A stretch of DNA of 9,794 bases, from NCBI GenBank assembly GCA_030611815.1, contig JAUWPC010000116.1, positions 1 to 9,794 on the forward strand. Direction: 5' to 3'. Position numbers and translations under genes: made by a program. Under the pieces are notes generated by a model. That model ran no database searches. It was not told the origin of the DNA and saw nothing but the letters and a program-made list of their open reading frames with translations. Origin of the DNA: Desulfobacteraceae bacterium (GTDB taxonomy: Bacteria > Desulfobacterota > DSM-4660 > Desulfatiglandales > Desulfatiglandaceae). This document shows, in pieces, positions 1 through 6,557 of the stretch; positions within the stretch are counted from its first letter, which is position 1; each line of letters starts with the position of its first letter.

Positions 1-34
1 TATGAATCCAAAAATAAATAAAGAAGAACACCCT

Positions 35-679
35 ATGAAACTATACGATGCAACCATCCCCATCCAGAAAGGGATGGTGACTTTTCCGGGAGATCCCCCC
101 TTTCGAATGGAACCCTGTTTCCAAAGGGAAAAAGGAGACCCATTCGATCTGGCACTCATCTCTATGGGAACCCACCTGGGCACCCATGTGGACCCACCCG
201 CGCACTATCTTGACGGAGGCGCCACTGTGGATGGGATACCTCTAAATACCCTGGTAGGCCCTGGGATAGTCCTGGATATGCGCGGGATTTCTCAAATAGA
301 CCGCCAGGCCTTGGAGAATGCACCCTTAGGGGATCATGTTAGGGTCCTGCTGAAGACAGACAACGGACCGTTATTGTTGGACCCTTCCTTTCATGAGGAC
401 TATGTCCACCTTACAGAGGACGGGGCCTACTATCTGGTGGAAAAGCAGGTTTCTCTTGTTGGAATAGATTATCTTTCCATAGAGCGATATCAAAACCCTG
501 GCGCGCCGGTGCATCGCACCCTCTTGCAGGCCGGCATCCTAATCGTGGAGGGTGTTCACCTCTTAGAGATCCCTCCCGGACCTTATGAAATTTTTTGCCT
601 CCCCATTTGCATCAAGGGTGCGGATGGGGCTCCGGCCAGGGTCCTGTTGCGGGAGCAAAGGGAAGAAGGGGGACTATGA
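35..679 (+). CDS. Cyclase family metal-dependent hydrolase (kynurenine formamidase / isatin hydrolase-like)
   Basis: This is a 214-residue cytoplasmic hydrolase of the cyclase superfamily, whose members use a divalent metal to cleave formamides or cyclic amides such as N-formylkynurenine or isatin. The family motif HxGTHxDxPxH is intact at residues 47-57: H47, H51 and D53 are the expected metal ligands and H57 follows. The later conserved H160 (HRTLL) and E172 (VEG) are also present, and the length is normal for the family. I chose the ATG at 35 because the family core begins at once (MKLYDATIPI) and a weak AAGAAG lies upstream. An in-frame ATG at position 2 would add 11 residues, and a start beyond the window edge cannot be excluded. 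The stop codon overlaps the start of the next gene, so the two are probably translationally coupled. The true substrate cannot be read from sequence, and nothing here specifically indicates tryptophan catabolism. Confidence 0.88.
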   Translation: MKLYDATIPIQKGMVTFPGDPPFRMEPCFQREKGDPFDLALISMGTHLGTHVDPPAHYLDGGATVDGIPLNTLVGPGIVLDMRGISQIDRQALENAPLGDHVRVLLKTDNGPLLLDPSFHEDYVHLTEDGAYYLVEKQVSLVGIDYLSIERYQNPGAPVHRTLLQAGILIVEGVHLLEIPPGPYEIFCLPICIKGADGAPARVLLREQREEGGL

Positions 680-2079
680 CATCTATACACTACAAATCGG
701 CTCTGGAATTAGTAGGGCTCATCCGTTCTAAGGATCTTTCGCCGGTGGAGCTGATGGAAGAGACCCTCAGAAGGATCGAAACAGTTAATCCAGCCCTGAA
801 TGCCTTTGTGGCCATGAGGGCGGAACAGGCCATGGAAGAGGCAAAGGGGTTAGGGGAACGCATAGCCTCCGGTATAGACCCCGGCCCTTTGGCAGGCATT
901 CCGGTCGGCGTCAAAGACCTGGAAGATGTAAAAGGGATGGTGACCAGCTTCGGATCAATTCCGTTTAAGGACAATGTGGTCTATCAGGATTCGGTTCAGG
1001 TGGCCCGGCTCAGGAGTGCGGGGGCCATTATAGTTGGCAAGACCAACACCCCGGAATTCGGATTTACCGGTTTTACAAAAAACCGGCTGTATGGTGTAAC
1101 ACGAAATCCGTGGAACAGGGAACGGACCCCCGGGGGTTCCAGCGGGGGTGCGGCAGCAGCGATTGCAGCAGGTATGACTCCTTTAGTCACGGGTTCCGAT
1201 GCGGGCGGGTCCATCCGTATCCCGGCCTGCTATTCAGGATGCTTTGGCCTGAAGCCCACCTATGGACGGATACCTTTAGGTCCTGTGCCCCTGCTCCTCA
1301 TGACGCGTACCTGGACCTTAGGTCCCCTCACGAGGAGTGTGGGTGATGCGGCACTGTATTTGGATTGTGTCGCAGGCCATCATCCCGCGGATCCCGGGTC
1401 TCTCCCTCCCCTTGGCTTTTCTTATCTGAAGTCTCTCAAAAATCTTCCCCCGGGCTTAAAGATCGGTTTCAGTCCTACCTTAGGATACGCCCGGGTCCAG
1501 AAGGAGATAATGGCCTTAGTGGAGAAGGCTGCAAATTCATTTGAACAGATGGGCCATCACGTTGAAATCTGGGATGGAAAACTTCCCGAGGTAAGCCAGG
1601 CCTGGTCTGATCTGATGAATTGGGAGTTATATGGCCAGATACATCAGGATCTGGAGAGAATAAGACCGGAGTTGGGAAGAACACTTGTGAAATCCCTGGA
1701 TAGTGCAAGAGACCTTTCCATTAATGACCATCTGAAGATTCAAGAGATCCGTACAGAGTTAAACCGGGTCCTGTGGGAGTATTTCGAACGCTTTGATCTG
1801 CTCCTTACCCCCACCATGCCCACCGAGGCATTTGCAGCAAAGGGACCCCCGCCCGCAGAGATTGACGGGCATCCTATCCCCCTCTTAGGAGCGGTGGCCT
1901 TTACTTATCCCTTTAATCTCTCTGGTCATCCTGCCGCCACAGTACGGGCCGGGCTAACTGAATCGGGCCTCCCGGCAGGCCTTCAGCTAATCGGGCCGAG
2001 ATACCGCGATGATCTGGTACTCCAGGCCGCCTATGCCTACGAACAGGCATGTCCGTGGGATGAGTGGCCTGATGTTTGA
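676..2079 (+). CDS. Amidase-signature family amidase
   Basis: This 467-residue enzyme belongs to the amidase-signature family of Ser-cisSer-Lys hydrolases, which release ammonia or an amine from carboxamides. The triad is visible: K80 in GIPVGVKD, cis-S155 in the GGSSGG loop (153-158), and nucleophile S179 in DAGGSIR. The 24-residue gap between the two serines is the family standard. The C-terminal half keeps the usual 'TPT' and 'PAGLQLIG' elements. I start it at the ATG at 676, which overlaps the upstream stop as ATGA and has a strong purine-rich Shine-Dalgarno (GGAAGAAGGGGG) just before it. An upstream in-frame ATG at 595 would lie deep inside the cyclase gene and is unlikely. There is no signal peptide, so it is cytosolic. 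GatA-type amidotransferase is the main alternative, but no gatB or gatC neighbour is seen, and pairing with a cyclase-family hydrolase favours small-molecule amide catabolism. The substrate is unknown. Confidence 0.9.
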   Translation: MTSIHYKSALELVGLIRSKDLSPVELMEETLRRIETVNPALNAFVAMRAEQAMEEAKGLGERIASGIDPGPLAGIPVGVKDLEDVKGMVTSFGSIPFKDNVVYQDSVQVARLRSAGAIIVGKTNTPEFGFTGFTKNRLYGVTRNPWNRERTPGGSSGGAAAAIAAGMTPLVTGSDAGGSIRIPACYSGCFGLKPTYGRIPLGPVPLLLMTRTWTLGPLTRSVGDAALYLDCVAGHHPADPGSLPPLGFSYLKSLKNLPPGLKIGFSPTLGYARVQKEIMALVEKAANSFEQMGHHVEIWDGKLPEVSQAWSDLMNWELYGQIHQDLERIRPELGRTLVKSLDSARDLSINDHLKIQEIRTELNRVLWEYFERFDLLLTPTMPTEAFAAKGPPPAEIDGHPIPLLGAVAFTYPFNLSGHPAATVRAGLTESGLPAGLQLIGPRYRDDLVLQAAYAYEQACPWDEWPDV

Positions 2080-2103
2080 ACCCCTCTGAACCCTGTCGAA
2101 GAT

Positions 2104-2120
2104 CCCCGCCACAGGCGGGG
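2104..2120 (+). terminator. GC hairpin after the amidase gene (possible terminator)
   Basis: A perfect 7-bp stem (CCCCGCC / GGCGGGG) with a 3-nt loop lies 25 bases after the amidase stop. It lacks a T-run, so intrinsic termination is uncertain. The same stem recurs at 4878-4894, where a T-tract is present. Confidence 0.35.
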
Positions 2121-2169
2121 CAACCTATTGCCTTGTCCTAAAAGTTATTTCTTGATACAAAAGCGCCTC

Positions 2170-2199
2170 ATAATCTTAATCCTAATCTTAATCATAATC
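2170..2199. repeat. Hexamer array, left arm, (NTAATC)5
   Basis: Five head-to-tail 6-bp units read ATAATC, TTAATC, CTAATC, TTAATC, ATAATC with no gap. They are the inverse complement of the GATTAN units at 2363-2398, so the two arrays face each other across about 163 bases that hold the four-helix-bundle gene remnant. The array's last unit plus the next base supplies the TGA stop codon that ends that remnant on the minus strand. Confidence 0.85.
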
Positions 2200-2350
2200 A
2201 CATCCATATGGATGTTGAAGCCCGGTCAAGTTGGTCATAAAGAGCATGTCTCTTTGGAATGCGCTCCAATATTTTCTCAAGCCATACAAGAAACTCGATT
2301 GATGCTTGGCACACATGCAGCTTTTTATGATCAAAAACTTTAGACATCAT
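2198..2350 (-). pseudogene. Truncated four-helix-bundle protein (S23 / 23S rRNA intervening-sequence protein family)
   Basis: On the minus strand, ATG at 2350 opens a 50-codon frame with an AAAAGG ribosome binding site 5 nt upstream. A second ATG follows immediately. The translation matches the N-terminal half of the S23/IVP four-helix-bundle family as I know it: FDHKKLHVCQ, then a helix with FLVWLEKILERIPK, then the hallmark DQLDRASTSI. In intact members this is followed by PLNIAEGN and two more helices, about 115-130 residues in total. Here the similarity stops right after STSI, and after WM the frame runs into a TGA made by the hexamer array at 2170-2199. The gene is therefore cut at the array border and is probably non-functional, unless a two-helix product is made. 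S23-family proteins are found in 23S rRNA intervening sequences and as stand-alone genes of unknown role, and the Avd protein of diversity-generating retroelements has the same fold. No reverse transcriptase or template repeat is seen here. Confidence 0.72.
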
Positions 2351-2362
2351 TTGAGCCTTTTA

Positions 2363-2398
2363 GATTATGATTATGATTAAGATTACGATTATGATTAC
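2363..2398. repeat. Hexamer array, right arm, (GATTAN)6
   Basis: Six contiguous units read GATTAT, GATTAT, GATTAA, GATTAC, GATTAT, GATTAC. The array ends 12 bases upstream of the S23-remnant start codon (minus strand), just outside its ribosome binding site. With 2170-2199 it forms an inverted pair, the same arrangement as the short-loop palindromes elsewhere in the window. Confidence 0.85.
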
Positions 2399-2499
2399 TA
2401 AAGCAATTCCATGTCAATTAAAGGTAACTGAAACCACCTGTTTTAAGGAAACAATTTTCGGAACAGAGCACTATGAACCCCAACAATCCGTTTATCCTT

Positions 2500-2528
2500 T
2501 TGACAATTCCCCCGAAAATTAATAGTCT
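2500..2528 (+). promoter_or_regulatory. Weak sigma70-like promoter candidate upstream of the MITE
   Basis: A perfect TTGACA -35 box (2500-2505) sits 17 bases before TAGTCT (2523-2528), a poor -10 box with 3 of 6 matches. If real, it would transcribe through the MITE-like element into the TRAP gene. Apart from this I see no feature in 2399-2549. Confidence 0.2.
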
Positions 2529-2550
2529 GCATAAAATCCTATTAACCTTG

Positions 2551-2692
2551 GAGGCTGTCCGAGAATGAGAGATTTTTTGCAAGGTCAAGGAAGGCGAAGA
2601 TTTTAACCGCAAGAATACATTGAAGTATTTTGAGGATTCAAATCTGAGTCTGACGCAGAGATTGCGGAAAATAGCCATTCTCGGACAGCCTC
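2551..2692. mobile_element. MITE-like non-autonomous element with 17-18 bp perfect inverted ends
   Basis: The ends are perfect inverted repeats: GAGGCTGTCCGAGAATG (2551-2567) and its exact complement (2676-2692). The match extends one more base pair outward. If the last pair is left out, CTTG directly flanks both ends (2547-2550 and 2693-2696), fitting a 4-bp target duplication. There is no transposase inside the 142 bp. The interior is itself nested-palindromic: AGATTT/AAATCT at 2598-2603 and 2640-2645 encloses AATAC/GTATT at 2614-2618 and 2625-2629, so a transcript would fold into one long stem. This is the layout of a MITE mobilised by an IS transposase elsewhere in the genome, though the IS family cannot be told from here. 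It ends 29 bp before the start codon of the TRAP permease gene. Confidence 0.75.
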
Positions 2693-2721
2693 CTTGATAC
2701 TCTCGCCGCTCTACTCCCAAT

Positions 2722-4779
2722 ATGATCCTGAAAAGAAAACAGAAATCCGCAGAAGAGATACTTAAGGCTGAAACCGGTTTTATCCGCGATTTACGCCCAT
2801 ATGAATATTATATTGTCGCAACTATCGCCATTTTGTGGGTGCTTTTTCAGTTAGCGCTACCCAGCTTCCTCATTATTGACAGCACAAAAGAAAGGGCAAT
2901 CCACCTCGCTTTTGCCATAACACTCCTCTTTCTCGTGAGCCCCTGTTTAAAGCGACCCACAAAATACCTTGGCTTCCTTTCGGTTAAGGATCGAATTCCG
3001 GTTATCGATTACATCCTTGCAGCCTTAGGCGCGTTAACAGCGCTTTATATTGCCCTGGACTATGAGGGGCTCGCCATGAGGGCCGGCGCGCCGACTGCCC
3101 GGGACCTTGTCTCCGGTTCCATCCTTGTAATACTCCTCCTTGAGGCCACAAGAAGGGTGATAGGGCCGGCCCTAACTGTCATCGCCCTCATCTTCACCTC
3201 TTATGCCTTCCTGGGTCCGCATATGCCCGACATCCTGGCGTTCAAAGGGGTTTCCCTCAGCAAATACCTGAGCAATATCTCACTCTCAACTGAAGGGATA
3301 TACGGGATCCCCCTTGGGGTTTCCTCTTCTATTGTTTTCCTCTTTGTGCTCTTGGGCGCCTTGTTAGAGAAGGCGGGCGCAGGAAGATTCTTCACCAACC
3401 TTGCCCTTGCCTTTCTCGGGCGGTACAAGGGCGGGGCTGCAAAGGCAGCCGTGGTGGCGAGCGGGGCCACCGGTCTTGTCTCCGGCTCCAGTATTGCCAA
3501 TATTGTCACAACCGGGCCATTCACAATACCGTTGATGAAAAAGATCGGTTACCCGGCAAAAAAGGCTGCTGCAATTGAAGTTGCCTCAAGCACGGACGGT
3601 CAGTTAATGCCTCCTATTATGGGCGCAGCCGCATTCATAATAGCCGAGTATGTAAATGTCCCTTATATAGAGGTGGTAAAGGCGGCCGCCATTCCAGCCT
3701 TTGTTTCATATTTCGGGCTCTTCTGCATAACCCACCTTGAGGCATCAAAATTAGGCATCAAAGGCCTTGCCCGGGTTGATATCCCTAACTTCTTTAGCAC
3801 CCTAAAGAACGGGATGCACTATTTGATTCCAATTGGCGTATTACTGTATGAACTCATCTTTCTCAGGCACTCGCCGGAATTAGCCGCTTTCAGGGCGATT
3901 ATGCTTTTGTTGTTGGTCATCTTCTACCAGGAGATAAGAAAGGCGATTTTAGATAAGAGGGGATTGAGATCCGCCATAATGGAAGGGGGCAGGATTATCA
4001 TAAGCGGTTTCATCCAGGGCTCCAAAAACATGATGTCTGTAGCGCTCGCATGTGCGTCTGCAGGAATAATCGTGGGCGTGGTAAATATGGGGATTGGCGG
4101 AATGATATCAGGCGTTGTCGAATACCTTTCCCATGGAAACATATTTCTTCTGCTCCTTATTACAGCCATGGCAAGCCTTATGATCGGCATGGGACTTCCC
4201 ACCACAGCCACCTATATTGTAATGGCATCCCTGACAGCGCCTATCATCGTTGAAGTGGGGACAGCCTTTGACTTTATCATTCCTTTAATGGCTGCTCACC
4301 TTTTTTGCTTTTACTTTGGCATATTGGCCGACGATACGCCACCGGTAGGCCTTGCTGCCTATGCAGCTTCTGCCATAGCAGAGTCCGAGCCAATTCCCAC
4401 CGGCATACAGGGCTTTTTGTATGATATAAGAACGTCCTGTATCGCCTTTATGTTTGTATTCAATCCGGATCTGATATTGCATGACATCAACAGTTGGGCT
4501 CATGCCATCCTGATATTCGGCATGGCCCTGGTCGGGATCTCCGCGTTTGAGTGTTTCGCGCAGGGGTGGTGTTTTACCCGCAACAAATGGTACGATATCC
4601 CCTTTTTTCTCTCAGCAGCCTTTATCCTCTTTCACCCGGGGGGAATAGCGCCTTTTTTAAATGTTGATCTTAGCATGAAGTACTATCTGTTCCCGGTCGG
4701 TCTTCTCATTTACGGCCTGGTGATAATCCTTCAAAAAATCAGGATGAGGTCCGGCGGATCTGATTTGAGCTTGACCTGA
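2722..4779 (+). CDS. TRAP transporter fused permease (4TM/12TM, DctQM-type)
   Basis: This 685-residue inner-membrane protein fuses the small and large permease subunits of a tripartite ATP-independent (TRAP) transporter, which imports organic acids using an ion gradient and an extracytoplasmic receptor. The N-terminal part (about 28-165) holds several membrane helices of the small-subunit type. The large-subunit signature follows: GATGLVSGSSIANIVTTG (248-265), FTIPLMKK (267-274), GMGLPTTATYI (489-499) and FGILADDTPPVG (532-543). The last 90 residues add further helices, as in the TAXI-linked fused forms. Length and ends look complete. The ATG at 2722 has no Shine-Dalgarno, and an in-frame TGA at 2695 rules out an earlier start, so the leader may have been altered by the adjacent MITE. 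Fused permeases of this class normally have a TAXI-type binding protein gene next door; none is within the window. A hairpin terminator follows at 4877. The substrate cannot be predicted. Confidence 0.92.
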   Translation: MILKRKQKSAEEILKAETGFIRDLRPYEYYIVATIAILWVLFQLALPSFLIIDSTKERAIHLAFAITLLFLVSPCLKRPTKYLGFLSVKDRIPVIDYILAALGALTALYIALDYEGLAMRAGAPTARDLVSGSILVILLLEATRRVIGPALTVIALIFTSYAFLGPHMPDILAFKGVSLSKYLSNISLSTEGIYGIPLGVSSSIVFLFVLLGALLEKAGAGRFFTNLALAFLGRYKGGAAKAAVVASGATGLVSGSSIANIVTTGPFTIPLMKKIGYPAKKAAAIEVASSTDGQLMPPIMGAAAFIIAEYVNVPYIEVVKAAAIPAFVSYFGLFCITHLEASKLGIKGLARVDIPNFFSTLKNGMHYLIPIGVLLYELIFLRHSPELAAFRAIMLLLLVIFYQEIRKAILDKRGLRSAIMEGGRIIISGFIQGSKNMMSVALACASAGIIVGVVNMGIGGMISGVVEYLSHGNIFLLLLITAMASLMIGMGLPTTATYIVMASLTAPIIVEVGTAFDFIIPLMAAHLFCFYFGILADDTPPVGLAAYAASAIAESEPIPTGIQGFLYDIRTSCIAFMFVFNPDLILHDINSWAHAILIFGMALVGISAFECFAQGWCFTRNKWYDIPFFLSAAFILFHPGGIAPFLNVDLSMKYYLFPVGLLIYGLVIILQKIRMRSGGSDLSLT

Positions 4780-4876
4780 AAGAGGTTTGTTCTCTATAAA
4801 GTTTTGACGGCCATATAAAGAATCGTTTTGGAGTTAAAAATTCACACAAATTAGGACGAAATAACTGCCACATTTG

Positions 4877-4902
4877 ACCCCGCCAGGGGCGGGGTTGTTT
4901 TT
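4877..4902 (+). terminator. Intrinsic terminator after the TRAP permease gene
   Basis: A CCCCGCC / GGCGGGG stem with an AGG loop, extended by one A-T pair, is followed by TGTTTTT. This is a standard Rho-independent terminator, about 100 bases after the TRAP stop codon, and it separates that gene from purD. Confidence 0.75.
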
Positions 4903-4906
4903 GGAT

Positions 4907-4985
4907 TCATACTCTTAATCGTACTCTTAATCATAATCGTTTTGAGTAAGATTACGATTATGATTAAGATTATGAAACAGGGAAG
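4907..4985. repeat. 79-bp palindromic hexamer repeat, copy 1 (upstream of purD)
   Basis: Five left-arm hexamers (4909-4938: ATACTC, TTAATC, GTACTC, TTAATC, ATAATC) face five right-arm hexamers (4944-4973: GAGTAA, GATTAC, GATTAT, GATTAA, GATTAT) over a 5-nt loop. About 24 of 30 positions can pair end to end. In an alternative register, 16 bp pair perfectly (4925-4940 with 4954-4969). The tail GAAACAGGGAAG is conserved with copy 2 at 6467-6545. The two copies match over 79 bp with 3 mismatches (4912, 4941, 4955). It lies between the TRAP terminator and purD. Confidence 0.9.
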
Positions 4986-5072
4986 AGCACCAGGAATTTC
5001 GTCCAGGCACTATATAACATATAAGATGTATAGAAATATGTAATAGGAACCGTTTACTGGAAAGGACAGATA

Positions 5073-6359
5073 ATGATGAAGGTACTGATTGTTGGTAGTG
5101 GGGGGCGTGAACACGCCCTTGCGTGGAAGGTTGCACAATCAAGTCAGGTCGTCAAGGTATTTGTGGCACCTGGTAATGCCGGGACGGCCGGAGAACCAAG
5201 GGTGGAAAACATCCAAATCGGCTCAGACGACATCGAGGCCCTGGTCGATTTCGCCAAGAAGGAAGGGGTGGAAGTTACCATTGTGGGTCCGGAGATGCCT
5301 TTAGTGGCAGGGATCACTGACGTATTTAACCATGCCGGTCTGAGGTGTTTCGGGCCTACGAGAGGAGCAGCTCAGTTAGAGGGCTCCAAGGCCTTTTGTA
5401 AAGACTTCTTAGCCCGTTACAACATTCCGACAGGAGCGTACAAAATTTTTACTGAATTAGAACCGGCTATTAGCTATATCCGTGAGCAGGGCGCTCCCAT
5501 CGTTGTTAAGGCGGATGGCCTGGCCGCAGGAAAGGGTGTAATCATTGCCCGGTCCGAAGCGGAGGCCATTGAAGCGGCCGAGGGTATGTTGTCCGGAAGG
5601 GCCTTTGGCAAGGCGGGACAGAGGGTGGTTGTCGAAGAGTGCCTCGTAGGTGAAGAGGCCAGTTTCATTGTCATGGTCGATGGAGAGCATATCCTCCCCT
5701 TAGCCACTTCACAAGACCACAAGGCCCGTGATAATGGAGATTCAGGCCCCAACACAGGGGGTATGGGCGCCTATTCGCCGGCCCCTGTGGTGACCCCGGA
5801 GATCTACGACCGGATCATGACAGAGGTCATTGAGCCCACGGTTAAGGGTATGGCTGCTGAGGGCCATCCCTACACCGGGTTTCTCTATGCCGGGGTGATG
5901 ATATCGAAGAACGGCACACCCAATGTACTGGAGTATAACTGCCGTTTTGGCGATCCTGAGACCCAGCCGATTATTCTGAGACTCAAGTCCGACCTGATCG
6001 AAATGTGCTTGGCTGTCTTTGAGCGGCGGTTAGACCAGGTAGAGGTAGAATGGGACGATCGTGCGGCCCTGGGCGTGGTAATGGCTGCCGGCGGATATCC
6101 GGTTAGCTACGATAAGGGCGATGTTATTTACGGTCTGCCTGAGCATGAGCAGGAAGGGGTCAAGGTCTTTCATGCCGGGACTAAGATTGAAAAAGGGCGG
6201 GTTGTCACCAATGGCGGGAGAGTGCTCTGTGCAACCGCCTTAGGGCTAACAGTTGGCGAGGCTAAGGCCAAGGCCTATGAACTGACAGAAGGGATCCGGT
6301 GGAACAGGGTCTATTACCGGACTGATATCGGTTACCGTGCGGTCGCGCGAGAGGGGTAG
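5073..6359 (+). CDS. purD: Phosphoribosylamine--glycine ligase (GARS)
   Basis: This is the second enzyme of de novo purine synthesis. It joins glycine to 5-phosphoribosylamine with ATP, giving GAR, in the cytosol. The 428-residue length is normal for the monofunctional bacterial form. The N-domain begins VLIVGSGGREHALAWK (4-19). The ATP-grasp core has VVKADGLAAGKGV (144-156), the conserved SQDHKARDNGDSGPNTGGMGA stretch (about 213-233), TGFLYAGVM (268-276), and the family signature EYNCRFGDPETQ (287-298), with Cys290 where Val or Ala is common. AAAGGA at 5061-5066 gives good spacing to either the ATG at 5073 or the adjacent ATG at 5076; the second may be the real start. The gene stands alone, not in a pur cluster, with its own leader of about 90 bp after the palindromic repeat. 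AT-rich TATAAC/TATAAG sequences at 5013-5025 could be -10 boxes, but no convincing -35 box is seen. The gene is flanked by two near-identical repeats and converges with nrdJ. Confidence 0.97.
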   Translation: MMKVLIVGSGGREHALAWKVAQSSQVVKVFVAPGNAGTAGEPRVENIQIGSDDIEALVDFAKKEGVEVTIVGPEMPLVAGITDVFNHAGLRCFGPTRGAAQLEGSKAFCKDFLARYNIPTGAYKIFTELEPAISYIREQGAPIVVKADGLAAGKGVIIARSEAEAIEAAEGMLSGRAFGKAGQRVVVEECLVGEEASFIVMVDGEHILPLATSQDHKARDNGDSGPNTGGMGAYSPAPVVTPEIYDRIMTEVIEPTVKGMAAEGHPYTGFLYAGVMISKNGTPNVLEYNCRFGDPETQPIILRLKSDLIEMCLAVFERRLDQVEVEWDDRAALGVVMAAGGYPVSYDKGDVIYGLPEHEQEGVKVFHAGTKIEKGRVVTNGGRVLCATALGLTVGEAKAKAYELTEGIRWNRVYYRTDIGYRAVAREG

Positions 6360-6379
6360 GTTTCTCTTAACCGTTCACA

Positions 6380-6393
6380 GGTTCAGGGTTCAG
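6380..6393. repeat. Two tandem GGTTCAG heptamers
   Basis: GGTTCAG occurs twice head to tail 20 bases after the purD stop, and the related CGTTCAC stands just before it (6372-6378). It is short and may be chance. The rest of 6360-6466 shows nothing recognisable. Confidence 0.3.
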
Positions 6394-6466
6394 CGTAATC
6401 GTCCTAATGCTCTAACTACTAACAATAATTCGCAATCGCCCATAAAAATGACTTGTTACGGGCATA

Positions 6467-6545
6467 TCATAATCTTAATCGTACTCTTAATCATAATCGT
6501 GTTGAGTAAGATTAGGATTATGATTAAGATTATGAAACAGGGAAG
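6467..6545. repeat. 79-bp palindromic hexamer repeat, copy 2 (between convergent purD and nrdJ)
   Basis: This is a near-identical direct copy of 4907-4985, offset by 1560 bp. The left arm is at 6469-6498 (ATAATC, TTAATC, GTACTC, TTAATC, ATAATC), the loop is GTGTT, and the right arm is at 6504-6533 (GAGTAA, GATTAG, GATTAT, GATTAA, GATTAT). About 25 of 30 positions can pair. It ends 13 bases before the nrdJ stop codon and sits between two convergent genes with no classical terminator, so it may serve as a two-way transcript end. That role is inference. Confidence 0.9.
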
Positions 6546-6557
6546 GTGTCTCTTCTC

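Noticed and set aside
595..675. Upstream in-frame start for the amidase at 595
   Set aside because: It would overlap the cyclase gene by 85 bases. The 27 added residues resemble out-of-frame cyclase coding sequence, and the ATG at 676 has a strong Shine-Dalgarno.
2128..2343. 71-codon + strand frame rich in Ile and Leu
   Set aside because: The hydrophobic stretch is just the translated hexamer array, and the remainder is antisense to the better-supported S23 fragment.
2198..2398. Diversity-generating retroelement, suggested by the Avd-like fold
   Set aside because: No reverse transcriptase, template/variable repeat pair or target gene is present. The similarity is to the broader S23 family.
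2418..2720. 100-codon minus-strand frame
   Set aside because: It runs across the whole MITE-like element including both inverted ends, has no recognisable domain, and is explained by lack of stops in that element.
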